Source: a virus. From it: DNA of 25,919 bases. The stretch is taken from positions 1-25,919 of the IMG/VR virus record IMGVR_UViG_3300025671_000450; one strand, 5' to 3'. Position numbers and translations under genes: made by a program. The notes under the pieces are model-generated. The model was not told the origin of the DNA. It saw only the letters and a program-made list of their open reading frames with translations, and searched no databases. The stretch's first letter is position 1. Each line of letters begins with the position of its first letter. This document shows positions 16,068 to 22,825 of this stretch, in pieces.

Positions 16068-16865
16068 CTAGAAGAAATCCTGCTGGGCCTGTCCGCCGTA
16101 GACTTGCTCGAACAGCTTCTCAACTTTTTGTCGGTATGCCGGATTGGTGCTGTACTCTGGACTGCCGACCATAGCCTGCAATTCCTCTTTTGATGGCGCA
16201 CCTTCCGGTTGAGCCACGTTGATTGGAATGGCCTGGTCTCCGTAATAGCGTCGCACCTTTTGCAGTGCTCTCATGCCCTGCGCTGTGCCAGCCATAATGC
16301 GGAACTCATCGAAGTCGTCCTCGCCCCAGACGCCTTTGCGGACCAAGCTTTGCGCCCAATCCGTCACCGACTTAATCGTTGCGTCGGCATTTGGCCCCAG
16401 CTTTCGATATTCCTCATCATAGGATACCTTGGCCTGGTCAGCCTCCGCACTGGACAACTCCAAGAACTTTCTGCCAAGCGCCTCAAAAGCGTCCTGGGAA
16501 ATGCCGTTTTCCTTAGCCCAAGCGCGATAGGCCGTGAACAGCGCGTCATCTTCGCCGATATTAGCTTCTGAGAATATGCGAGTATCGTATTCGTCGGGCG
16601 TCTTGTGCTTGCCCTGGCTGAACTTTTTTTGCAGTTCGTTATACGACTTTACCAAGTTCTCAATGTCTGGCCCATCATCGCTCCAGAACTTCTCTGGATA
16701 CCAGTCTGGCCTAGTAACGTCTTCGTTATCTTCAGACTGATTTAGTTGCGGCGCGAGTTCCGCCGCAGCTTCCGGTTGCAGGTGGGAAATAGATTCCGGT
16801 TCCTGCTGGTTATCGCTGCCATCGTCAATTTTGGCATCGGCCAACAAGCCTTCGGTTTCGCTCAT
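16068..16865 (-). CDS. Capsid assembly scaffolding protein (T7 gp9-like)
   Basis: 265 aa. A very acidic, disordered N-terminus (1-50, rich in Asp, Glu and Gln) precedes RPDWYPEKFW (52-61), a motif typical of podovirus capsid assembly proteins. Helical segments follow (IENLVKSYNELQKKFSQG and LFTAYRAWAKENGISQDAFE). A C-terminal part has the pattern MRALQKVRRYYGDQAIP and ends in a helix (VEKLFEQVYGGQAQQDFF) probably used for capsid binding. It should guide procapsid formation and leave before maturation. Its ATG overlaps the Bbp19-like gene's stop; the terminator directly follows it. Confidence 0.87.
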   Translation of the reverse strand: MSETEGLLADAKIDDGSDNQQEPESISHLQPEAAAELAPQLNQSEDNEDVTRPDWYPEKFWSDDGPDIENLVKSYNELQKKFSQGKHKTPDEYDTRIFSEANIGEDDALFTAYRAWAKENGISQDAFEALGRKFLELSSAEADQAKVSYDEEYRKLGPNADATIKSVTDWAQSLVRKGVWGEDDFDEFRIMAGTAQGMRALQKVRRYYGDQAIPINVAQPEGAPSKEELQAMVGSPEYSTNPAYRQKVEKLFEQVYGGQAQQDFF

Positions 16866-17134
16866 AAGTTCCTCGCTCGTTCAATTCGACGCTCAATCTC
16901 GCGCACTATGGAGTTCTGTCCTTCCCGCGCGAACCCATGCGAAGCGTCCTCGCCTGGATACCATGTCGGCTGTTCAATCGTCTGCTCCCGCAAATGCATC
17001 AAAACCTTTTTGCCGTCGCGCGAATTAAACACCCGCAAATAAAGTCTGTCCAAATCATCGCGCGCAATGCGCTTGTCGTCATCGACCGGCTGCGCAAGTT
17101 CACGCAACCCATTCCAGCCTACATCGTCGCTCAT
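16862..17134 (-). CDS. Bbp19-like phage protein, unknown function
   Basis: 90 aa. RDDLDRLYLRVFNSRDGKKV, followed by LMHLREQTIEQPTW, and a C-terminal EGQNSIVREIERRIERARN match the family of small proteins named after Bordetella phage BPP-1 Bbp19. These are usually found between portal and scaffold, exactly as here. No catalytic motif is seen. ATGA overlaps at both ends place it in the head-assembly operon. A structural or assembly role is inferred from position only. Confidence 0.75.
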   Translation of the reverse strand: MSDDVGWNGLRELAQPVDDDKRIARDDLDRLYLRVFNSRDGKKVLMHLREQTIEQPTWYPGEDASHGFAREGQNSIVREIERRIERARNL

Positions 17135-18684
17135 GCAACACCCATTGGTTGTTCACCTTGCGTAGCCTGTTGCGCCGCCATGGCTTGCGCGGCCTGCATC
17201 ATCTGCTCCATCATCTGCTGCCGCTCTTGCGGTGTGGTGCGCAGTTCAGCCGGGACGCCCAATTTATCGGCTATGTAGTCAGCAATAGCGCCGACACGCA
17301 CCGCCATTTGGCCCTCTTGTCCCAGCGCGCTGGATAGCTGCACCCACTGCGTGATCTTCTCGATGTCGGTCATGTTCTGCGCCTGCGCGATGGGCGAAAC
17401 AGGCGTGACCTTTACCTCAAGGCCATTCACCCGCAGCGGCATGTCGATCAAACCCGCCTCATCCATAACGTAGAGGATGCGGCTGACCAGCGGGATCATG
17501 GTTTCCGTGATCAACCGGCCAAACGCGCTGCCTAGGTTCTGCGCGAGCTCCTTCATGCGTTCCGCGATTTCGGTCGCGCTGCGTGCGGACATATTGTCCG
17601 GCGGCAGTGTATCGTCGAGCATGATCTTCTTAATGTTCATGCGCAAATCGTTGATGACGATCTGCGAGACGTTGAAGTCGCCAGCGCGGGGCAATGGGCG
17701 CAGACTTTCGCCCTGCGGGCCACCATTGCGCGCAACGGGGATGATCGCTCCCGGCACGATGCGAATGGCTTGCGGGTTTAGAACACCATCGTCAGCCGCG
17801 GTGTAGACGCCGGCTATCGATAGGCTGGCGTTTTTCAGCAGCAGTTCCAGCGTCTTGTTCAGCGTCTTGATATCTGGGATTGCTGTCACCAGCGGGCCGC
17901 GCCCATAGACTTCGCCGGCAACCTTCATGTAGCGCGCCACGATCCACGGGCTGCTTTTCATGTGTCGCTCAAGCAAAGCCACCTTGTCGTGCGGCCAGAT
18001 CACCGCGTAGTGGAAAAGTCCGCTGTCAGGATCGTAGACCGTCGCCTCAAGCAGTTCGACCTCTTCGGTCGGCTTTTCGCGGACAATCAATTCCAGCCGC
18101 ATCGGCAATTCAGCGTCTGACCAGTGCTGCTTGATCGCCTCGGCCTTCAGACGCATCCGGCGATAGACATTGTCAACGCGGCCATGCGCGCCCTCTTCGA
18201 TGCTGACAAGATATTGCGGCACCGCGGTGAAGCGGATCGGCGTCACGTCATCTCCCGGCTGCACCAGCATGACGGCAGTGCCGACCGCCAAGTCCATCAG
18301 GAACTCGCCCATGGCCAGATCAAAGTTGCTTTGCCGCAGCAGCGAAAACATCTTATCCGAATAAACGTCCAGCGCAGACTGAGCCTCAATCGCGCGGTCG
18401 CTTGGGATTTCTGGCCCAGGCTCTAAGCGGCACCACCGCCCGTAAGCAGGGAAAAGGCCAGCCTGGATGCGGTTGGCAAAGCGCTGCGTACTGGTAATCG
18501 CCGTGCTATCGAACACCCGTACCATCTTGTTCTGGCCGGGCGAGCCGCCGCCCTCGTAATAACCGTCATAGAGATTGCGCTGCGGCAACGCGAACTCGTA
18601 ACAGTCCTCGTAAATCTGCCGCCAATTGTCCTTACGGCGCTGCGCCAACTCGTGACGCTTCATAATCTGTTCGACGCTTATCAT
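17131..18684 (-). CDS. Portal (head-tail connector) protein, T7 gp8 family
   Basis: 517 aa, the usual size. N-terminal RRKDNWRQIYEDCYEFALPQ (16-35) and DSTAITSTQRFANRIQAGLF (59-78) are hallmarks of the podovirus head-tail connector family. The middle has YGRGPLVTAIPDIKTLN (the crown/wing region conserved in gp8 proteins) and PDNMSARSATEIAERM. The C-terminus is Gln/Met/Ala-rich (about 485-510), a flexible barrel tail. It forms the dodecameric DNA entry ring, the terminase docking site, and nucleates the capsid. The downstream gene overlaps it by 4 bp. Confidence 0.93.
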   Translation of the reverse strand: MISVEQIMKRHELAQRRKDNWRQIYEDCYEFALPQRNLYDGYYEGGGSPGQNKMVRVFDSTAITSTQRFANRIQAGLFPAYGRWCRLEPGPEIPSDRAIEAQSALDVYSDKMFSLLRQSNFDLAMGEFLMDLAVGTAVMLVQPGDDVTPIRFTAVPQYLVSIEEGAHGRVDNVYRRMRLKAEAIKQHWSDAELPMRLELIVREKPTEEVELLEATVYDPDSGLFHYAVIWPHDKVALLERHMKSSPWIVARYMKVAGEVYGRGPLVTAIPDIKTLNKTLELLLKNASLSIAGVYTAADDGVLNPQAIRIVPGAIIPVARNGGPQGESLRPLPRAGDFNVSQIVINDLRMNIKKIMLDDTLPPDNMSARSATEIAERMKELAQNLGSAFGRLITETMIPLVSRILYVMDEAGLIDMPLRVNGLEVKVTPVSPIAQAQNMTDIEKITQWVQLSSALGQEGQMAVRVGAIADYIADKLGVPAELRTTPQERQQMMEQMMQAAQAMAAQQATQGEQPMGVA

Positions 18685-18692
18685 GTCCTGCC

Positions 18693-18914
18693 CTACTTCT
18701 TCGATCTGTTGCGGCTCATCGACATGACGACCAAATTGCGTCGAGAGTTATCGCGGGGGTTGCCGTTCTTGTGGTCAACATCCTTCCCATCGCCTTTCTT
18801 CACAGAGCCATTCGCCATCATCTTGCGGCGAGCCGCATTCCGCATGGCCCTGTTTTTCTTCTGCTCTGGGCTGCTGTGGTAGGTGTCGTATTCGTGCTTG
18901 TAGTCGCGCGCCAT
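18693..18914 (-). CDS. Small HNH-like protein
   Basis: 73 aa, very basic. The C-terminal part DVDHKNGNPRDNSRRNLVV (45-63) followed by SRNRSKK is the core of an HNH_3-type motif (DH, NGN, DN, NL). The N-terminus (ARDYKHEYDTYHSSPEQKK) is typical of short phage proteins of this group found near the portal. HNH proteins beside packaging genes assist terminase in some phages. At this length it may be a minimal nickase or only a DNA-binding relic. The gene starts 2 bp after the previous stop. Confidence 0.75.
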   Translation of the reverse strand: MARDYKHEYDTYHSSPEQKKNRAMRNAARRKMMANGSVKKGDGKDVDHKNGNPRDNSRRNLVVMSMSRNRSKK

Positions 18915-18916
18915 GG

Positions 18917-19189
18917 CTAACTCTTCTTGTGACGCGCAGCGAAGTTTGCAGCGGCTTCCTTAGACCCGAAGCCCCAGGCGCGCAGCGCAAGCGCAAGGCG
19001 CGTAGGCTCACCCTTCTCATTCTTCATCGGGCCGTCCATACCGGCAAACCGTGCAGCAAAAGAAACGCGGCGCGGATTGGTGCCAGACTTGACAGGCTCC
19101 TTCAGGTTGCCGCCTTCCTTGCGCTCGAAGTAGCGGCGTCCCGCTTCGTTCAATCCGCCAGACGGGCTTTGGTAGGCTTTCTTGACCAA
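18917..19189 (-). CDS. DUF6321-like phage protein (TTG start)
   Basis: 90 aa. KAYQSPSGGLNEAGRRYFER (4-23), then GGNLKEPVKSGTNPRRVSFA (26-45) and GEPTRLALALRAWGFGS match a small basic family (DUF6321 as I recall) common in tailed phages near packaging genes. The start must be TTG at 19189, because homologous residues begin there and the first ATG is at residue 51. AAGGA lies 10 nt upstream and the preceding stop abuts the TTG (TAGTTG). Function unknown; the basic composition suggests nucleic-acid contact. Confidence 0.75.
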   Translation of the reverse strand: MVKKAYQSPSGGLNEAGRRYFERKEGGNLKEPVKSGTNPRRVSFAARFAGMDGPMKNEKGEPTRLALALRAWGFGSKEAAANFAARHKKS

Positions 19190-19330
19190 CTACTTCATAT
19201 CCTTCGGCTTAGGCTTGCCGGCCTTGCGCATGGCAATCGCCACCGCTTGTTTCATGGGCCGGCCCTCCGCCATCAGCATCTTAATATTTTTGCCGACGAC
19301 CTTGTCGCTCTTGCCCTTTTGCAGCGGCAT
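19190..19330 (-). CDS. DUF6496-like small basic protein (46 aa)
   Basis: 46 aa from ATG 19330 to TAG 19190. The sequence MPLQKGKSDKVVGKNIKML, then EGRPMKQAVAIAMRKAGK, matches the short DUF6496-type phage proteins (KGxSxKxVxxNIKxLxxEGRPxKQAVAIAxxxAG). It overlaps the upstream stop by one base (TGATG) and abuts the next gene's TTG. The function is unknown; it is Lys-rich and probably binds nucleic acid or the head interior. Confidence 0.8.
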   Translation of the reverse strand: MPLQKGKSDKVVGKNIKMLMAEGRPMKQAVAIAMRKAGKPKPKDMK

Positions 19331-19533
19331 CAGCCAACACCCAGCGTGCGGCGGGTTTCGCCTGCAAGATCGAAGCGACCTTCGCCCAGTAGAGAACGGG
19401 AAGCGACCCGGCGGGCGCGGGCCTGCGAGGCCAACACCTTCTCAGCGCGTGTAGCTTCAGTCGGCTCTACGGCTTTCGCAACTTGCTTTGGCGCGCTGTC
19501 TTGACCAGTCAATGTCTTAACGAGATAACTCAT
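19330..19533 (-). CDS. Small protein related to its upstream neighbour (67 aa, T7 6.7/7.3-like position)
   Basis: 67 aa. The C-terminal half VLASQARARRVASRSLL, then ETRRTLGVG, aligns with the next protein upstream (LASQxRARR, LL, R.D, TLG). N-termini are MSYL versus MSFL. This suggests an old tandem duplication. A basic RARR core with a Gly-rich end before the portal recalls small T7 virion proteins such as gp6.7 and gp7.3, but this is analogy, not detected homology. The gene starts 1 bp after the neighbour's stop. Confidence 0.65.
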   Translation of the reverse strand: MSYLVKTLTGQDSAPKQVAKAVEPTEATRAEKVLASQARARRVASRSLLGEGRFDLAGETRRTLGVG

Positions 19534-19534
19534 A

Positions 19535-19750
19535 TCACGCTCCTAGCGTGCTTGCGGGGATGCCAAGGCGAGCATCTGGCCGATCCATGGACAGAAGCAT
19601 CCGCTGCCCACCAATACGCCGTGCGCGTTGCTGTGAGGCAAGGATGCGCTGCTGGCGCTCTTCCTGCGCCGCAATGCGCTCTTCCTGGCGCTTTTGCGCC
19701 GCAACAAGTTCAGGATCAGGCTTTGGAGCCTTCGGCATCAGGAAACTCAT
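19535..19750 (-). CDS. Small Gln/Arg-rich protein (71 aa, T7 6.7/7.3-like position)
   Basis: 71 aa. It starts MSFLMPKAPKPDPELVAAQK, a start style common to short virion-associated phage proteins. A charged helix follows (QKRQEERIAAQEERQQRILA), then SQQRARRIGGQRMLL and an end in IPASTLGA. The C-terminal pattern is shared with the adjacent 67-aa protein. The ATG overlaps the stop of the GNAT-like gene (ATGA). A minor virion or tail-assembly role is inferred from position and composition. Confidence 0.7.
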   Translation of the reverse strand: MSFLMPKAPKPDPELVAAQKRQEERIAAQEERQQRILASQQRARRIGGQRMLLSMDRPDARLGIPASTLGA

Positions 19751-20220
19751 GTTACCCTCGCAAACATAGTGTAGTCAGAACCGTCTGGCCCATATTTACG
19801 CAAAATACCTTCTGGCGTAAAGCCTAGCACTCGCGCCCACTTCAAAGCAACTTCATTCCGATTGTTGATGGTCATTTGCATTCTGTTCAACTTCTCTTCG
19901 GCTGCGTAGCGATATAATATGCGCCTCGCGGACTTTACTGCCGACACCGGAAGGGATTCGAACAGATAGTCAGTTAATAGCCACGCCTCCGCCATGCCGT
20001 TCCAATATTTGAAAATGCCGAAGCTGCCGGCCATGCGCCCGCGTATCATTATCGTTGCGCTCTCACCTTCGGTCTGGAAGGCGCGCAGTCTATCGTGCGC
20101 ATCTGGGAATAATTGCATGAACTCCCGGTCGAATGGCCTCAAGTTCATGGCAAGCGGATGGGTCCAATGGAACGGCACCAACCACGCATCCGCATTTTTT
20201 ATTTGATCCTGCCACCGCAT
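19747..20220 (-). CDS. GNAT-fold phage protein (DUF2833, T7 gp13-like)
   Basis: 157 aa. The layout fits the N-acetyltransferase-like DUF2833 family of T7 gp13: ATIMIRGRMAGSFGIF (55-70), then a C-terminal NRNEVALKWARVLGFTPEGI (120-139), the usual GNAT helix-strand end, and DYTMFARV. In T7 the gp13 protein is needed for proper virion assembly and does not stay in the mature particle; enzymatic activity is not established. The start is supported by AGGAG 8 nt upstream. It is the first gene after the primase-helicase, after a hairpin-bearing spacer. Confidence 0.8.
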   Translation of the reverse strand: MRWQDQIKNADAWLVPFHWTHPLAMNLRPFDREFMQLFPDAHDRLRAFQTEGESATIMIRGRMAGSFGIFKYWNGMAEAWLLTDYLFESLPVSAVKSARRILYRYAAEEKLNRMQMTINNRNEVALKWARVLGFTPEGILRKYGPDGSDYTMFARVT

Positions 20221-20269
20221 ATGCTATTCTCCTACTGCCTACTCGGCAACTTTCCTCCGTGTTTGTTCT

Positions 20270-20306
20270 GGCCGCTACGCTATATCCCCTGCGTAGCGGC
20301 CTTTTT
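20270..20306 (+). terminator. Perfect 11-bp stem with plus-strand T run at primase 3' end
   Basis: GGCCGCTACGC (20270-20280) pairs perfectly with GCGTAGCGGCC (20291-20301) around a 10-nt loop. TTTTT follows on the plus strand (20302-20306). As a terminator it faces rightward, against all visible genes. On the minus strand the same hairpin spans the primase stop codon without a U tail, where it could protect or process the mRNA end. Confidence 0.75.
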
Positions 20307-22121
20307 CTGCCCAATCCACACCTTGCCATCGGCGATCTCGACAAGCCCGCGCGCCTGTAGCCGCTGGCGTGCGCTGCCTCGCGACGATTTCGGCGTGTCC
20401 GGGAAATCTTGCCCATGTTGCTGCGCCCAAGCAGAATGCAAAATATGGTCCTGGCCAGCACGCGCAATAGCTTTGGTCAGCGAGGAAAGCGCGTCACGCT
20501 GCGTAGGCGATAGCCCATCCCGCTCTTCTTCCTCGTGAGGCACCAGCACGACGCTACTGTCGCTGATCAGCCCAATCGACTCAAAGCGGAACTTGTGATC
20601 GGCCACCGGCTCAGCATCCTTTTGCTTCTCAATCTTGATCTCTGATATGCGCTGGCCATCGTCGCCTTCGAGCGGGTTCATAAGGATGCTGGTATCAATG
20701 CCGCCCAGCAGCGCATTCGATCCGCGCAAGCCGCGCGTTACATCTTTGCCGCTGTGGTGTACTGCCAAGAGCGCGCAATTAAACCGCTTGCGGATGGCGT
20801 CGCAGGCGTCAACGAATAGCCCCATGTCAGTGCTGCTGTTCTCATCTCCGCCAAGCAATGCGCGGGCAACTGTGTCCACGACAATCATAACCGGGCTCTG
20901 CTGCATCGACGCCGCCGTATCGATGAGCTTGACGATGTCGGCGGCCTCGCGGAACTTTACCGCAGCCGGCAGCAGGTAGAACGGCGCGCCATTATGCACG
21001 CCATTGAACGCCTCCCACGCCTTTATGCGCTTGCCCATGCCACCAACGCCCTCGCCGGCTATGTAGATCACTGGGCCGTGCGCTACGACGCGCCCGTTGA
21101 ACGGCTTGCCGTATGCGACACACAGCGCCATATCGAGTGCAAGGAAGGACTTCCCTGCACCTGGTGGGCCGTACAGCGCGGCTAAGCCATGGCGCGGCAG
21201 GTAACCCTCGACCAGCCATTCAGCCGGCGGCATGTTGCGCAGTTCCGACAGCGACAGAAGCTGGAACGTGTCTGGTGGCGTCTGGTCGCTGACTACCACC
21301 GTACCGCGTATTGGCTGGAGCAGCTTGATGAGGGCGAGCAGGTCGTCGCGGGTGCCGCCAGCCTTGATCCAATCGACAATGTCACCCTTCGGCCCCAGGT
21401 CTGGCAGCGACAATATCCCGACCTTGCGGGCGACCGGATACAGTTCATTGGCGACCTTGTTCGCGTGGTTCTGCCCTGCCTCATCGTTGTCAGGAATAAT
21501 GACAATGGTGCGGTCGGTGAACCAATGGTTCAGGTCTGGCTTCCAGTTCCCCGCGCCGCCATGATTGGTCGTGGACAACAGGCCCAGCTTTGCCACTGCG
21601 TCGGCGCACTTCTCTCCCTCGACCACAATTATCGTGTCGCGCGGGTTCGTAACAATCGCCGGCAGATTGTATGGCAGAGGCGTAACATCCTTCATCACGC
21701 CTGGGTAAGAGCGCAACTCCCCATCGACTTCGCGCCATTGCTGAAACCGCTTCGATCCATCGGAGCGTTCGCGCCGCTTAACCTGATATTGCCGGATGCC
21801 GTACTGGTCGAAATACTCATATATCGCTGTTGTGAACTCGAACGGCTGGACGCTCGCATGTTCCTCGCGAGGAAGGCCGAAGACGCTCTCCAGCACCTCA
21901 GAGACCCGCACATTCGGGCCTTCCTGCTGCTGGATGACCCAAGATACGCCGCCACCAGCCCCCATCTCAAAATCATAGAAGCCGCCGCTGGCCTTGTCCA
22001 AAGACTTGCTGCCACTCGCGCCCCAGCGGATTTCTTCCCGCGTCTCTCTAGTGCGCTTCCCGTAGTAATGATCGCCGACCTCAGCAGCAATCTGAACCAT
22101 TTTAGCGTTTATTTGTGCCAT
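20280..22121 (-). CDS. Primase-helicase: TOPRIM plus RepA-type AAA ATPase
   Basis: 613 aa. Residues 1-80 resemble the start of phage primases (GGFYDFEMGAGGGVSWVI) but have no cysteines, so there is no zinc finger. TOPRIM motifs are IIVVEGEKCADAV (164-176) and IIPDNDEAG (208-216). The C-terminal ATPase has Walker A GPPGAGKS (318-325), Walker B VMIVVDTVAR (411-420) and the RepA/AAA_25 signature LLAVHHSGKD (451-460). A winged-helix-like tail follows (540-600). It probably primes and unwinds DNA at the phage fork, working with the SSB-like protein coded just upstream. The start is supported by AGGAGG with 6 nt spacing. Confidence 0.88.
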   Translation of the reverse strand: MAQINAKMVQIAAEVGDHYYGKRTRETREEIRWGASGSKSLDKASGGFYDFEMGAGGGVSWVIQQQEGPNVRVSEVLESVFGLPREEHASVQPFEFTTAIYEYFDQYGIRQYQVKRRERSDGSKRFQQWREVDGELRSYPGVMKDVTPLPYNLPAIVTNPRDTIIVVEGEKCADAVAKLGLLSTTNHGGAGNWKPDLNHWFTDRTIVIIPDNDEAGQNHANKVANELYPVARKVGILSLPDLGPKGDIVDWIKAGGTRDDLLALIKLLQPIRGTVVVSDQTPPDTFQLLSLSELRNMPPAEWLVEGYLPRHGLAALYGPPGAGKSFLALDMALCVAYGKPFNGRVVAHGPVIYIAGEGVGGMGKRIKAWEAFNGVHNGAPFYLLPAAVKFREAADIVKLIDTAASMQQSPVMIVVDTVARALLGGDENSSTDMGLFVDACDAIRKRFNCALLAVHHSGKDVTRGLRGSNALLGGIDTSILMNPLEGDDGQRISEIKIEKQKDAEPVADHKFRFESIGLISDSSVVLVPHEEEERDGLSPTQRDALSSLTKAIARAGQDHILHSAWAQQHGQDFPDTPKSSRGSARQRLQARGLVEIADGKVWIGQKKAATQGI

Positions 22122-22139
22122 GCTTTTCCTCCTGAAAGT

Positions 22140-22159
22140 GGCGGAGCCGAAGCCCCGCC
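22140..22159 (-). promoter_or_regulatory. UUCG-capped hairpin between SSB-like and primase genes
   Basis: On the minus strand GGCGGGGC and GCTCCGCC pair (8 bp, one G-U) with a TTCG tetraloop. It falls in the 46-bp spacer between two genes, followed by only ACTTTC and then the primase ribosome site. It is more likely an mRNA-stability or weak pausing element than a full terminator. Confidence 0.6.
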
Positions 22160-22167
22160 GTTATCAA

Positions 22168-22761
22168 CTAGAACAGATCGTCTTCCTGCGCAGATGGTGC
22201 CGCTGGTTCCGCAGCCGCCCCACCCATGTCTGCTGGACGATCTTCCCAACCGGCAATGTTCCACTTGGGAACGCGGAAACGCTGATCGCCCTGCGGTGTC
22301 GGGATTTCAATCACGCTGGTGCCGGTGATCGCCACTCTCGGCACCTTACCAGCGTGCTTCCCGCGCTCCGCCATGTAGACATCATGCAGCTTGTCCACAG
22401 CGTTGCGAACCGTGGCAGCGCCGGATGCAAATTCGCGGACGCCTAACTCCTCGCTCCATAGACGCAAGCGGAATACTGGGCGATGATCGTCGCTCGGCTT
22501 GTCGGGCATAGCCCCGCCCAGCTTGACCACCGCAAAGTCCGGCACGCCCATAAACGACGCCCAGCCCACCTCGATGTTCTCGAAGTCCATCAGCACTTCA
22601 AACGGAACGTCCAAGTCATCGTAACGCTTATCCCATTCGCCACTCGCGGTCTGGAAGCGCACCTGCTTGCTGAACACGCCTGCGCGAGCATCATACTTGA
22701 TGATCTGCATGAACTCGCGGGTGGACTGACCACCACCAGACCCTGGGAAACCTAAAGCCAT
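22168..22761 (-). CDS. SSB-like protein with acidic C-terminal tip
   Basis: 197 aa from ATG 22761, chosen because GGAG lies 8 nt upstream. A longer frame from 22881 would run 56 bp into the terminase gene. The core is beta-rich (IIKYDARAGVFSKQVRFQTA, 20-39; VPFEVLMDFENIEVGWASF; FAVVKLGGAMPDKPSDDHRP; FRLRLWSEELG). A disordered Ala/Pro linker leads to the end AQEDDLF. A hydrophobic residue after an acidic run at the very end is the protein-docking tip of SSB proteins. Position between terminase and primase-helicase agrees with single-stranded DNA binding. I do not recognise a specific family, so the role is inferred. Confidence 0.6.
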   Translation of the reverse strand: MALGFPGSGGGQSTREFMQIIKYDARAGVFSKQVRFQTASGEWDKRYDDLDVPFEVLMDFENIEVGWASFMGVPDFAVVKLGGAMPDKPSDDHRPVFRLRLWSEELGVREFASGAATVRNAVDKLHDVYMAERGKHAGKVPRVAITGTSVIEIPTPQGDQRFRVPKWNIAGWEDRPADMGGAAAEPAAPSAQEDDLF

Positions 22762-22825
22762 CTCTGGCACTCCTTCACTATCGGCAGAATCGCCGGCTCC
22801 TAACAACGCACTATGCGCTGGTAGC

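Noticed and set aside
21189-22328. 379-aa plus-strand ORF
   Set aside because: It is antisense to the primase-helicase, whose TOPRIM and Walker motifs are intact. Composition is Arg/Leu-rich as expected of a shadow frame.
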